This document shows positions 21,740 through 32,919 of a stretch of 64,000 nucleotides of DNA, piece after piece. This stretch comes from Lepturacanthus savala (lineage: Eukaryota > Chordata > Actinopteri > Scombriformes > Trichiuridae): the NCBI GenBank assembly GCA_030544235.1, contig CM060465.1:10533001-10597000 (forward strand), written 5' to 3'. The notes under the pieces were generated by a model. That model saw only the letters and a list, made by a program, of their open reading frames with translations. It ran no database searches and was not told the origin of the DNA. The first letter of the stretch is position 1. The number at the start of each line of letters is the position of its first letter. The translations under genes were made by a program, and so were the position numbers.

Positions 21740-21845
21740 CTTTTGTGGTAAATGCAGAGGCACGGCAGTCTGGCTATGGTGTCCCCTTGCTGCAGTTCCT
21801 CTAGACAGATCACACACTCTCCGGCATCCCTCGCCAACACATCAT
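21740..21845 (-). CDS. znrf1: znrf1 penultimate coding exon (RING finger, first half)
   Basis: This 106-base exon encodes (D)DVLARDAGECVICLEELQ and QGDTIARLPCLCIYHK, ending with AG of a split Ser codon. It carries the CVIC pair and the CLC-IYH ligands of the ZNRF RING (pattern C-x2-C ... C-x-C-x2-H-x2-C ... C-x2-H). The acceptor CCATCTTAG is at 21847-21846, with a branch-point-like CTAAC just upstream; the donor GTGACA is at 21739. RING fingers recruit E2 enzymes for ubiquitin transfer. ZNRF1 is a myristoylated, endosome/lysosome-associated ligase linked to Wallerian degeneration through AKT. The exon length is not a multiple of three, so skipping shifts the frame. Confidence 0.94.
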
Positions 21846-21860
21846 CTAAGATGGGAGTTA

Positions 21861-21969
<109 letters not shown>

Positions 21970-22043
21970 CAAAAACAATCAAGAGTATGCACCAAAAACA
22001 GTGACAATTCCAGACTCTGACAGGATATCAAACACAGTACATA

Positions 22044-22390
22044 CAGTACAGGCCAAAACCTTTGGACATACCTTCTCATTCAATGTGTTTTCTTTATTTT
22101 CATGACTATTTACATTGTAGATTCTCACTGAAGGCATCAAAACTATGAATGAACACGTGTTTATGGTGTTATGTACTTAACAAAAAAGGTGAAATAACTG
22201 AAAACATGTTTTATATTCTAGTTTCTTCATAAAAGCCACCCTTTCCTAAAGTAGGAAAGTCCACTAATTAACCCTGATAAGGCACAACTATGAAGTGAAA
22301 ACCATTTCAGGTGACTACCTGAAATGGAAGTTCATCAAGAGAATGCCAAGAGTGTGTAAAGCAGTAATCAGAGCAAAGAGTAAATATATT
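22044..22390 (+). mobile_element. Tc1/mariner remnant (second family)
   Basis: After a TA at 22042-22043 comes CAGTACAGGCCAAAACCTTT and about 200 bases typical of the long terminal arm of a teleost Tc1 element. From 22255 the sequence jumps to the other arm, including a degraded transposase C-terminus (FIKRMPRVCKAVIRAKS near 22331-22381). Most of the transposase and the right terminus are missing, so the copy is dead. Confidence 0.75.
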
Positions 22391-22394
22391 AATC

Positions 22395-23498
22395 AATCAA
22401 AAGATACATTCAGTCAGGAATATGTAGTTAAGGCTGAGCTGAGAAGAAATGAAAGGCAAACTAAAAGGAAAAATGTTGTGTTATGCTAATTTATTGATGC
22501 TAATGCCTGCTTTTATTTTCAAATAAAATATATAACTTGGCAGTTAAATTGCTTTTATATGAAAATTCTAAGCTGCATTTAAACAGTACATGTTAAATAA
22601 AACATGCAGTCATCTCATTTATTGACAGATAAAATAAAACACAATAAGGACCAGTGTTTCATAAAGTAGGTGTTCAGGTGTGCCTAAACACTAAACTTAT
22701 CCTTTAAACCGCAGAATATACAGTTCTATGAATATGTAAACAGGGAATATATCAACAGAAGGAGAATAAGTTTCTACTTTTAGATACAATAAAACATTCA
22801 TTAATGCCTTTATTTAGTTTATAAACATATGAATGTAGGCCTTTGTCATTAAAAAAGACAAAAAGACAGACAAATAGCTGAGAAAGCCTTGTATTTTTTT
22901 TTTTTACAAAGACTGACATTATCAAGATGGATGTTCAATGTTGTTTTAGTTTTTACACAGTTCCATACAACAACTTCATGGGCATTTTGTGGGTGTGGCT
23001 GATTCATAGCAACTCAAAGATCCTGTTTTATTACTCAGTTCCACACTTCAATGAACATTTTTAACAAACATTCACCTCATCTACATCTACATGTTGAAGT
23101 TATGTTCTCGAACACACCAAGAAACAACCAATAAACATATAAATCCCTGCATAAATGTAGTTAAACAGGCAACACTGCTGAAGGTAAAGTTGCTGGTTGT
23201 CATATTAACCCAAGCGTGCAGATATTCCAAGCACATGGCAGACAGAACAAAAAAGCGACTGTCAGAACAATGAAAGGAAATATGCATCATCATGAAGACA
23301 GCTCAAAGAGATGCTCAAACATCTCAGCCCTCAGCAACGTCTGAAATGAATAAAACAACTCAAACAGTGGAAAGGGAAGTGAGGTGCATAGGATCAGGAG
23401 ACAAGATGACACAAAACACCATCAAGACATTGAATATTTGAGGTGAATACAACAGAATCAATTCAAGATGCCATGTAATACAAACACAAAAATATTGT
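22395..23498. other. znrf1 intron, nothing recognised
   Basis: AT-rich DNA within the 16.5-kb znrf1 intron. Short open frames on both strands near 23087-23293 show no recognisable domain. Confidence 0.4.
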
Positions 23499-23499
23499 C

Positions 23500-23878
23500 A
23501 TTCCGTACTCGTCTGGGGTCTCAGAGAAACTCAGGAGGATTTATAAAAACATCAAATCCCTGTATGTTTCAAACTCAGCAACACCCTTTAGGCAAAAACT
23601 GGTACACCCAAAGGACAAAGTACCACACAATCAGAAAGGTAAACAAGCAACAGCATTCAACAACAAGTATATGTTGTCCAATGCTGTGAGGAATGGAAGG
23701 ACTTGTACATCTGGGAAATGAAACAACCTTTAAACAAATGCATGGCCCAACACAGAAAAGGCCTGTCTCAGCTGTCTATTCCCATCTAAAGGAAAAGGTT
23801 CACTCTTCTGAAGACAGCAATGTCAAGATTCTTGACAGAGAGGACAGATGCCTCGAATGAGGAGTAAAAGAAGCCGTA
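23500..23878 (+). pseudogene. Penelope-like retroelement, GIY-YIG endonuclease remnant
   Basis: Translation gives blocks typical of the C-terminal part of fish Penelope-like proteins: IPYSSGVSEKLRRIYK, RQKLVHPKDK, then YVVQCCEEWKDLYIWEMKQP and MAQHRKG. After a frameshift near 23780 it continues AVYSHLKEK, HSSEDSNVKILDREDR and GVKEA. Penelope elements pair a reverse transcriptase with a GIY-YIG endonuclease. Here the YIG motif reads YIW, and a stop plus a frameshift break the frame, so it is inactive. Confidence 0.7.
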
Positions 23879-23977
23879 ATGTTCAAAATAATAACTGGAT
23901 ACCTGGATTAATCTGGTTAGTCACATTGGACTGCTAATAATTTGAACACTACTGTATGTAAGGACCCAGATACACTA

Positions 23978-25904
23978 GTCTAGATTAATTTTTTTAATTA
24001 GTTGGGTCTGGCATAGCACAGTCCAACTCTTATAATCCCACATATTTATTATAGTTTATTATATCTTCATCCGTAAAAAAGTTTGGCTCGCTTCTCCTCC
24101 TAGGGTTTTGAGAAAACCCCAACAATAGTTATATCAAATCGACCGGCCCGGCCAGGAATCTCTACTATGACTTTTCTCAGAGATTCCTGTTAGTATGGCG
24201 ACGTAGTCGCCGTTTTTGTCCGGAATTTTGGCCCCATTCATTCCGGATGGGAGACCCTCGGGAGGCTTGAGTGGGTGATGTCATCATTACAGTGTAGAGG
24301 GAAAGTAAATAGCACTGAAAATTTCTAAATTGCCAGAGTGGCCACAATTGTAACCACACATCAATAATTTTTATATCAAAATGTAGGCATGACCGCCCTG
24401 ATCGCTCCAATACCACTAACCAAGCTGAAAGTTCTACGGTTTTCTCGCTACGAGCCTCCAAGTGCAGCTTGGTCCCTCTTTTGCTCCCATTCAGTCCCAT
24501 ATTAAATTAGAATTTGAAAATCTTTGATTTTCAAATTTGTCCTACTTTTTAAACTGCTTCTGTGTGCACATTTTTCGAGTTACAGAAATAAAATTATATC
24601 AGTACGACTGGGGGAAGGGCTGCTCTCAGAAAATATGATCATTTTGTCACCATCTTTTACGGTTTTCGAATTATGAGCATTTGTTCGGCGTGTGGTCCGA
24701 CCAGAGCTAGCATCTCTGCCTCCCCAGATTAAGTCGGTTAGTCATGAATTCAAATGTAGCAGAGCAGTTAGTCACCATGGTAACAGCCCAGCTGCTGGCA
24801 GAGAGGTGCTCAGCAAGTTGGCTGAAAGCTGATTGGCTGAATGGTTTTCATCAATAACTTTGAATCTAAACCTCCTACAACCGTATAACTTGGTGGAGAT
24901 CATGTTGACGACCAATCAAACTAATTCCATAGTATTGGGGCCCCGCCTCCTCAAAGCTGATTGGTTCATGGGTTTCCCTTAATAACTTTGGATCTAAAGT
25001 TTGTAGGCTCACCAAACTTTTTGAAATTGATAAAACTAACACCCTGCACCATCCTTAGCCACATGGTAGTTACCACGGTGATGGAGTCGCCGTTTCGGTG
25101 CAATTGATTCCCACACACGCACAGACTGATTGAGTTAACAATTACTGCAGCAGTTGGTCTGTGTCAGTGATGTCATCATCACCATGGAAACACCACAGCT
25201 CGGTGGCTGAACTGATTTCTCTGATTGGCTGAATGGTTTTCATCAATAACTTTGGATCTAAACGTCCACAGTCACCAAACCTAAAGGTTTTATAATTAAT
25301 AAATCGAATAGGTGGCGGTGGCAGCCGCCACATAAAGGTTTTATAATGAATAAATGTAACAGGTAAGGTTTTCTAATTAATAAATCGAATAGGTGTCTAT
25401 TGTAGCAGAGCAGTTAGTCACCATGGTAACGGCCCAGCTGCTGGCAGAAAGATGGTTTTCATCAATAACTTTGGATCTAAAGTTCACAGGCTCACCAAAC
25501 TTGAGATTGATAATATAACACCCCGCACTTAGCAATGTGGTGGTTACCATGGCAACAAAGCCGCCGTTCCGTGCAATTGATTCCCACACACCGACTGATT
25601 GAGTCAACAGTTACTGCAGCAGTTGGTCTGTGTCAGTGATGTCATCATCACCATGGAAACACCACAGCTTGGTGGCTGAGCAGATTTTTCTGTGGCTGAA
25701 AGCTGATTGGTCAATAATTTTTCGTCAATAACTTTGGATCTAAAGTTCACAGGCTCACCAAACTTTTTGACACCGTCCTTAGCCACATGGTGGTCACTAC
25801 GGCGATGAAGTCGCCGTTTCGGTGCAATTGATTCCCATGTACCGACTCCCAACAGCCCCAGAGCCCAGACCCAACTCTCACAATTTCCATGGGAATTGTC
25901 TAGT
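23978..25904. mobile_element. ~1.9-kb non-autonomous element with inverted ends and internal duplications
   Basis: Both ends carry AGTTGGGTCTGG in inverted orientation (24000-24011; complement at 25867-25878) inside more degraded 35-40 base inverted repeats that start CTAGA. The interior has duplicated segments: AGCAGAGCAGTTAGTCACCA at 24760 and 25405; CAGCAGTTGGTCTGTGTCAG at 25148 and 25617; TCGCCGTTTCGGTGCAATTG at 25087 and 25811; and AATAACTTTGGATCTAAA in several places. No transposase is encoded. Open frames here are short and family-less. It probably belongs to a common teleost repeat family whose name I cannot give. Confidence 0.6.
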
Positions 25905-25939
25905 ATTTATAAATATTATCATATATTTGTTCCCCAGTT

Positions 25940-26305
25940 GGGCGACACGGTGGCGCAGGGGTTAGCGCTGTTGCCTCACAGCAAGAGGGTCGCAGGTTCA
26001 AGACCTCCTTGGTCCGGGGTCTGGGACCTTTCTGTGTGGAGTTTGCATGTTCTCCCTGTGTCTGCGTGGGTTTTCACCGGGTACTCCAGCTTCCTCCCAC
26101 AGTCCAAAAACATGCTGAGGTTAATTGGCAACTCTAAATTGCCCATAGGTGTGAATGTGTGAGTGAATGGTGTGTGTGCCCCACGATTGGCTGGCGACCA
26201 TCTGGGGTGTATCCCTGCCTCTCGCCGTAACAAGCTGGGATAGGCTCCAGCAGACCCCTGCGACCCTAATGAGGAATAAGCAGGTATAGAAAATGACTGA
26301 CTGAC
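25940..26305 (+). mobile_element. tRNA-headed SINE, full length, 12-bp target duplication
   Basis: The 366-bp body starts GGGCGACACGGTGGCGCAGG and ends in ACTGAC repeats. The head has a Pol III A box (TGGCGCAGGGG, 25951-25961) and B box (GGTTCAAGACC, 25995-26005). The central part reads GTGTGGAGTTTGCATGTTCT. It is flanked by an exact 12-bp repeat, TGTTCCCCAGTT (25928-25939 and 26306-26317), the hallmark of target-primed retroposition. Six further copies or fragments of this family are in the window. Confidence 0.88.
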
Positions 26306-26319
26306 TGTTCCCCAGTTAA

Positions 26320-27055
26320 ATATCTTTCCACACTGCGATCCATTTGACAGACGACACAGAAAACCTCAACACGAATACGATCTGCCTAAAGACCTGCGAT
26401 ATCAGGCCAGGCCAGTAGTGGTCGATAAGCAAAGAGAGAAAAGAACGTTTTGAGCATATGCAGCATCACTGTTGTCATAGTAACCCTGAGTCATGGTCAG
26501 TTGGTGTGTTGTTGTTCCTACCTGGCATTCACTAAACAGCTGCTGCCACATTACTCTGCGTTGTGTTGTTGTTGTCCTCCTCCTCCTTTACTGGTAGTTA
26601 TCTACACTAGAGATGTGTAGATGGCCTGGAATTTATCCACAACTGCATCACAAAACACATCTTCTGCCCACCATCCACTTGCACCAATGATTTTTGACAA
26701 GTTTTCAAATTTAATTAAAATATTATTTTTTGTCATGTCGGCCACCCAAGCCATGGCTCAGCCAACAAATCCACAGGCTAGGCATTTGTCTTCTGGAGGA
26801 GATCTTGGCTTGCATTTCATACAGTAATCATAAATTCAGCTGTAAAGCTGAAAATGATTCCAAAAATATCGAGAGCAGACATAACCTGAGACGTGTCCAC
26901 CATCTGTGAACGTGCTTGACACCATGAATCTGAAAAAGATCTGGATGGGGTCACTACACTGATCTAATTGATCTGATATTTTTTGAATCTCTCCACTTGT
27001 TTATCCAGCTTGACAAATCTCTGGATAAGTCACATGTTTTTGTGATTCAGAGGCC
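26320..27055. other. znrf1 intron, nothing recognised
   Basis: Unremarkable sequence with no exon or clear repeat family. Confidence 0.4.
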
Positions 27056-27059
27056 AAAT

Positions 27060-27400
27060 TGGATAGAAAAGTGTGTGGATAAAAAGAAAATCTAGATTTG
27101 TGTGGTTGGGGCCAAAAAAAACTCCCATCTATGTCACCTGTCATCTGTACCCAGGAGAACCAGCAACTTGACCTCAGACGACTCTCAACGACTCCAGGGT
27201 TCACAAGACCCTAATGACTGCCATTCATATTAGATACTAACAATGGTCACGTGAAACCTGCGCTTTCACAGGTAGAGGTTAAATAAATGGCTGACTAGTC
27301 AGACCGAAGCCTAAGAACCGAGGAAGCCACTTGGATGAGAGGCAAAACGTCTTCTTAGACAAATACAAGTCCAGCTGCCTACGATTCAATTTGAGCAAAT
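27060..27400 (+). mobile_element. Probable Penelope-like 3' tail fragment
   Basis: GAGGAAGCCACTTGGATGAG and AGGCAAAACGTCTTCTTAG near 27319-27358 match a motif commonly found after the Penelope-like coding region in fish. The segment before it (TAAATAAATGGCTGACTAGTC) fits the same tail. It may belong to the remnant at 23500-23878, later split by insertions. Confidence 0.45.
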
Positions 27401-27785
27401 TGCTCAGAGCTTGCTATATGTCAATAATATAGTATGACATGTCGCTGTAACATTAGGGATTCCTTCCTTCAACTCTATGATAAATTGATCCTCCAAATCT
27501 GGTCCCAAAAACCCTTCATTTCACATCTGCCACTGTGGGACACAACTACAAAGGCTCTGTAGCCTGGCTGCTGCTCCAGTTGGAGATTGGCTGGTTGGTA
27601 AAGCAGAAACCCAGCTTCTAATCCACAGTGAGTCAATTAAGAGCCAAGCCGGTCGCAGCTTGTCACCAATTATCTGCTTGTTTTGTTTTGGGGGGTTTTG
27701 CATGCCATCTTTGCTGCTAAGCTGACTGTATTTACAGCATTTGTTCAAGCTCTGACCTCTTATTATTATTTCTCTCTTTGTCTGT

Positions 27786-27850
27786 TCACTCATGAATTCA
27801 ATTCAAATCCATTTGCTTTATTCCTCCCTCAAGGGGCAATTTGAGGAAAG
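27786..27850 (-). mobile_element. Possible LINE 3' tail fragment
   Basis: On the minus strand this reads TTGCCCCTTGAGGGAGGAAT then AAAGCAAATGGATTTGAATT. It resembles the 3' tail of teleost LINEs (gene end, ATAAAG and short tail repeats). The match is short. Confidence 0.35.
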
Positions 27851-28144
27851 CTGATTTGCAAACATAAAAAAATACAAAAACTCTGAGACACATTAAAACA
27901 ACCAAAACAATAAATGGTGGTGTATAGATTAAAAAAAGAGGAAAAGTTAACAAGAACGCTGATGACAGTGGCCAAGTTATTGCTGACTATGTCAAACATC
28001 AAAAACATTATGTGAAGTAATCACTCATCATAACTGTTGAGCAGTTTTATGGCTTCTGGATTAATATATCTCTTGTATTTTGTTTATATATTTTATACTA
28101 TATTTATTTAAAATGTTCATGGCACATAGAGATGTCTTTATTTT

Positions 28145-28161
28145 GAAAATAATTTCTTGTA

Positions 28162-28250
<89 letters not shown>

Positions 28251-28280
28251 TCCGTTTTTGGACTACAAGAAATTATTTTC
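28145..28280. repeat. (TA)n tract inside a perfect 19-bp inverted repeat
   Basis: GAAAATAATTTCTTGTAGT at 28145-28163 is repeated exactly in inverse at 28262-28280. Between them lie about 41 TA units and a short GC-containing spacer (28246-28261). The arms plus the self-complementary TA tract could extrude a long cruciform. Confidence 0.9.
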
Positions 28281-28284
28281 CTTT

Positions 28285-29105
28285 ACTACTCATTACTTCA
28301 TTAACACTCTTTACATTCAAAGTTTGACTTAAAACTCATTTTAAATTGTAAATCATTTACAGTAAACCATATCAGAGTATCAAAAGCATAACAGGTTCAT
28401 TCACTATAGTGCTACAGCTGTCACAGAGGGAACAACAGTGATTTACATTTATTAATGTGCAAATCCAGTAAAGAGCACATGCAGGATTCATTGTGTACCG
28501 TTGCTCTTCCATCCGTCAAAAGAAATATGAATGAGAGTTGAATATATAGTATTGTTGCATATCACCCTGATTACTGATTCACAGATCAATAAACAGAAGG
28601 TGTGTTTGTGGCAGAATATGGGGTAGATAAGGAGGATGGGGGGAGGGGGTGGACTGTGAGATGGAATAAGAGACAGGACACATATGCTCTGACTGCAAAT
28701 CAGCTTAGTTCCTCAAGCAAACTCCCATAACTCCGCTCTTCTCCTCCCCCTCTCTCTGTCTCTCTCTCCTCTCCTGACCCCTCTCCTTTCTTCTATTGTT
28801 TACTGGAGCTCATCCCTCGGTTCCCTCTATCCTCTGTACCCCGTCCCGCCCATAAAAAAACAAAAAACCCCACCAAGAATCTCTCCAAAAACTGACAACA
28901 TTCCACCAGTTTGACAGCGACTGCAGTGTGTATTAAATCTAAAGTCTTAGCTATAATAATCAAGTGAAAACGGTGGTTCAATCTTGTTTCCACTTCACCT
29001 GCGAAATGTTTTACCAAATGAGGTCATTTCTCTCCAATGATGATGTGGATAAAGTTAGTGGCCGAACTTGTCACTGTCTCAGCAGGACAGCGAAATCTCT
29101 CCAGA
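28285..29105. other. znrf1 intron, nothing recognised
   Basis: It includes a G-rich patch at 28637-28652 and a pyrimidine-rich patch at 28737-28800. No exon was recognised. Confidence 0.4.
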
Positions 29106-29107
29106 TC

Positions 29108-29285
29108 AATTGTGGTTGTTGCAGAATGCAGCTTCGAGGTGTTTGACTGGATCAGACAGGAGTATTTCACCTCTGTTCTAGCAAACCTCCACTGACTCCC
29201 ACTGAATGTTGGAGCTGATTATACTATTTTACTTTTATTTTATGAAGGCGTTCATGATCTTGCAGCTACATTTGTTGGCTCTTAA
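29108..29285 (+). pseudogene. LINE reverse-transcriptase remnant (L2-like)
   Basis: Translation gives QNAASRCLTGS followed by ISPLF and, after stops, a hydrophobic segment ending MKAFMILQLHLLAL. This aligns by eye with the block QNAAxRLLTGxxRxxHITP ... FKALxGLAPxYL near the end of fish L2/jockey-type LINE proteins. In-frame stops show it is dead. Confidence 0.45.
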
Positions 29286-29436
29286 CCCCTTAAGTACCAG
29301 CACATGACCTGAAATTAACTTTCATGTATCTGGAACTAGGTCATTGAAGTAAAGTAGGGAGTAATGTACTTTCGTACAATCAAGAAGAGTACAGTTCCAA
29401 GACCTGCTACAGCTTTTCTAAGTTTAATGTGAAACA

Positions 29437-29538
29437 GTCAGTCAATCATTTTCTATACCTGCTTATTCCTCATTAGGGTCACAGGGGTAATGCGACCTTC
29501 TTGCAACAGCGCTGACCCCTGCGCCACCATGTCGCCCA
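29437..29538 (-). mobile_element. Miniature (internally deleted) SINE with 8-bp target duplication
   Basis: On the minus strand this 102-bp copy has the SINE head (CTGGGCGACATGGTGGCGCA, A box kept) joined directly to the SINE tail (GACCCTAATGAGGAATAAGC and AGGTATAGAAAATGATTGAC). About 260 internal bases including the B box are missing. It is flanked by GTGAAACA on both sides (29429-29436, 29539-29546). Confidence 0.75.
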
Positions 29539-29549
29539 GTGAAACAAAC

Positions 29550-31260
29550 AATTTAAATAAAAGAAACTAGTTAGACCCATAGCAGCAATGCAGTCTGCCT
29601 TCTCACACTGTCACTCTCTCTTAAACTATCTTCATACTATTAACTTTCGAAACAGTCATTTGTCATGGTTTGTATTGTTTTGCAAAGAAACAAATGTTAA
29701 TTATTTTTAGCCTATATTAAAGACATACAGGAAATTTCCATCATGTATGTTTTCTTCAAAAAGTAAAAGATCCCTGTTTCTTTATAAACCTTTTTAATGA
29801 GTTGACTGAACTCACATCAGCTCATTCATTCAACTTCTCAAAACTTTGAGTCAGAAGAAGTTTGAAATATAAGTTCTGAAATGGTGTTTATTCCCCAAAA
29901 TTCCTACATTATATTTAATGTTGTCAGGTAAAGTTGGTCTCTGGCAACTTAACATTCACGTAGCTCATGCTCGGCTAGCTGTGACTGGTTGGGGTCTACC
30001 ATTATGTCGAATCCAAAGTGTTTCCTATTTTCTACAACTTGGTCACCTTCAGGTTTGTGTAGGATCTTGGTTACCAACAAAGGCAGGTGATGGGACACCA
30101 ACCCCGGCCATCTGTATGAAAGTCAGAATCACCCATCCATCACCGACCTCCATATCCTTATTTTCTGCCTCGTTAAATAACAGCAACACTATACGTCTTT
30201 GCGCTGGCACTGGATTAGAATAAAATGGAATTTGTGTTCTAATTGACACTAATTGAAACTGTTCTCCACAATTCAGTCATGCTTGAGACTGATGAGGCTG
30301 GGAAGACCATTCATTTGCCATGTGCTTTTTTATGCTTTTCATAATTTATAGATATTTTTCATATAAATACCCAACGTACTTACTAACCCACTATAACAGC
30401 CTGCTTATAGCTCATGTTTTACCTTTAAGACATATTTGATGTTTTTATTCATTCAAAACATCAGATTTCCACACAGTTCACAGTTGGTATTAGTTGATTT
30501 GAAGCTCCTCTCACACCATGGAGCGTTGTGCCTGTAGGCTGCTGACAGCGATGTCAGAGAACACACGACAAGCAGATTCCCACAGGACGACAGGAGCGTG
30601 TGCTTGAAAGCAGTTTAGTCAACTTTGCTTGGTTCAGCACCGGAGCAGAGGAATAGTCGTGCTCAGTCCTCAGTCTGTCCTCAGCTTCACTGTTACCATC
30701 AATTATTTATACCCAGTTTGTAAAAATGTCAAATGCCATGCTGTTATCACGTATTACTCTGTGTGCGACGATGCAGCTGGAAAACAAGGCCACCCGACAA
30801 CATGTCAAATTGATGTTTAGAGGGCAGCTGTGCCATTGGACCCCAGGAACATGTTTCAGACAGATGACCCAAAAGCTCTGCAAAAACCTGCAATAAGCAG
30901 CAAATGTCTGTAGATATACAAATACCTACTAATGCAGCAAAAATACAAGTGATTTCAGATATAAAATATCAACTATGTAGCAAAGGAGACATGAGGAGAC
31001 ACAGATTAGGGACACTGTGGTCTCAGGTTATGCAGATTTCCCAGGTCTCTCAATCATCATCTCCTTCCTCACCTGCTCCTCTCGACTTTCACCTGTCTCT
31101 CCTGTTTGCTGCCAGCAGACATTTGGCATCCAGCACCTTCCCATCAATTATGAGTTAAGCCTTGTTTCTCTGAATCACAGCACTAAATTCCCTATTTTTT
31201 GTAATTTTTGTTCTGTCCTCCAGTGACATGAGGTAGCCTGTCTTTTTTTTCATCTTAACC
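29550..31260. other. znrf1 intron, nothing recognised
   Basis: Several short open frames (for example 29918-30223) have no recognisable domain or splice context. Confidence 0.4.
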
Positions 31261-31264
31261 CCCC

Positions 31265-31408
<144 letters not shown>

Positions 31409-31409
31409 G

Positions 31410-32560
31410 GCTTTTCTGTGTCTCTATGCCACCCCTGACTTCTATGTCTGTATCTGGTCCCCTCTCACTCTGTGCGAGTGTCTATATTTAGCGGGAGGCA
31501 TTAAAATATCATCATGCAAAGTCGAAGCCCAGAAAAGATCCAGTGGTCAGCTCACGTGGACTCAGTGTGCTACCTTTAACCTCAACCTGCTCCACACAAA
31601 CTCTCTCTCTCTGTTTCTCTCTCACACACACAGTTTATACAGTACTGTAGCGTATCTGACATTTCTTAATGTGCTGTCTGTAGTGTTTAACAACTATCTT
31701 CAAAACAGATAGAGATGATGATGATATATAATAATATAAGATTCTTGGATCTTTATGGTTTAAAAAATAACTTACTACAAGTATTTGTACTTTACTTGAG
31801 TATGTCCACTTTCTACTTCCACTTCAATACATTTCAGATGTAGTTTCTACTCAACTACATTTATCCGATAGCTTTGGTTACTTAAAGATTTACATTTGAC
31901 ACAAAAATAATGTAACAAACTTTTAATATAGATGCGGCACCATGTTAAGGATGAAACAAGTTTTGACATCTTATAAAAAGCAATGATTCATCATTTGTAA
32001 ACAGCTTTATTAAACAGCTATTTCTTCCCCCTCTGAACATCTCACATGGTTTCATTTTAATAGATGTTCAAATGATATCTCACCAAAACCCTATGATTAT
32101 AGAAAATGTCCAAAAAGGGAAAACAGATTTGTGTATCAGAACTTTGTTTTTTCTTCTTTCCGCTTCCATTCATCTAAACACTGATGCTTCAGTATAAATT
32201 ATTTAATGATGTAATATATAAAAAATATTAGTCAGAGAGACAAACAACTACTTTAACTGCAAAACGTAATAATAAATAATAACTACATTAAGCTGATAAT
32301 ACTTATGTGCTGACACATAAGTAGGATTTTTCATGCAGGACATTTATTTGCAATAGAGTATTTTAAAATTATTGTATTGGTAATCAATACCATATGATGT
32401 GGTTTAAAATGTATGAATACAAGGGATGCACATAATGACAATTTTAATCATTCATTAACATTCAAATCATTTTCTCAATTAACAGTTTTGTGAAAAATGC
32501 CACATTACAATATCACAATATTCCAAAGCCAAAGATAACAAATTGAAAAGTGATGCTTTA
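31410..32560. other. znrf1 intron, nothing recognised
   Basis: AT-rich DNA. A small perfect hairpin, ACTTATGTG-CTGA-CACATAAGT, lies at about 32300-32321. Confidence 0.4.
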
Positions 32561-32563
32561 TTC

Positions 32564-32918
32564 CAGCAGTTCTCATCCTTTTTTTGCAGATGTATTCAAT
32601 GTAGTTACACAAACATCTGAAGAAAATAGATTTTAAGCATAAAATGTGAGTGAAATATGAACAGATACACAGCTGTGTAGATTAAAATAAGGTTGAATCT
32701 GTTAGGAGCCATGTGATAATCATTAAGGCCTGTGAGAAATAAAAGAAAAAGACATAGAATTGCTTTCTTGTGAAACAAAGGATATCTTTAACTCTTTAGG
32801 CTTTTAAAAATAAATATTTAACTAATCTGAGACAAGAGGGTCTTATATAACCTGCAGTAATATACATACCTTTGCTTCAGTTTAAAGAGTCACAAGCCAA
32901 AGGGGTTGAGAACCACTG
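32564..32918. mobile_element. hAT-type MITE, older copy
   Basis: The ends CAGCAGTTCTCATCCTTTTT and CCAAAGGGGTTGAGAACCAC then TG are imperfect inverted repeats of the CAGNGGTTCTCAACC class. The length is 355 bp. The flanking 8-mers (CTTTATTC and CACCGCAT) do not match, so the target duplication has decayed or one end has been altered. Confidence 0.7.
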
Positions 32919-32919
32919 C

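Noticed and set aside
22303..22330. Perfect hairpin CCATTTCAGGT-GACT-ACCTGAAATGG as a possible microRNA precursor
   Set aside because: The stem is only 11 bp and lies in a Tc1 remnant; it is too short for a microRNA hairpin.
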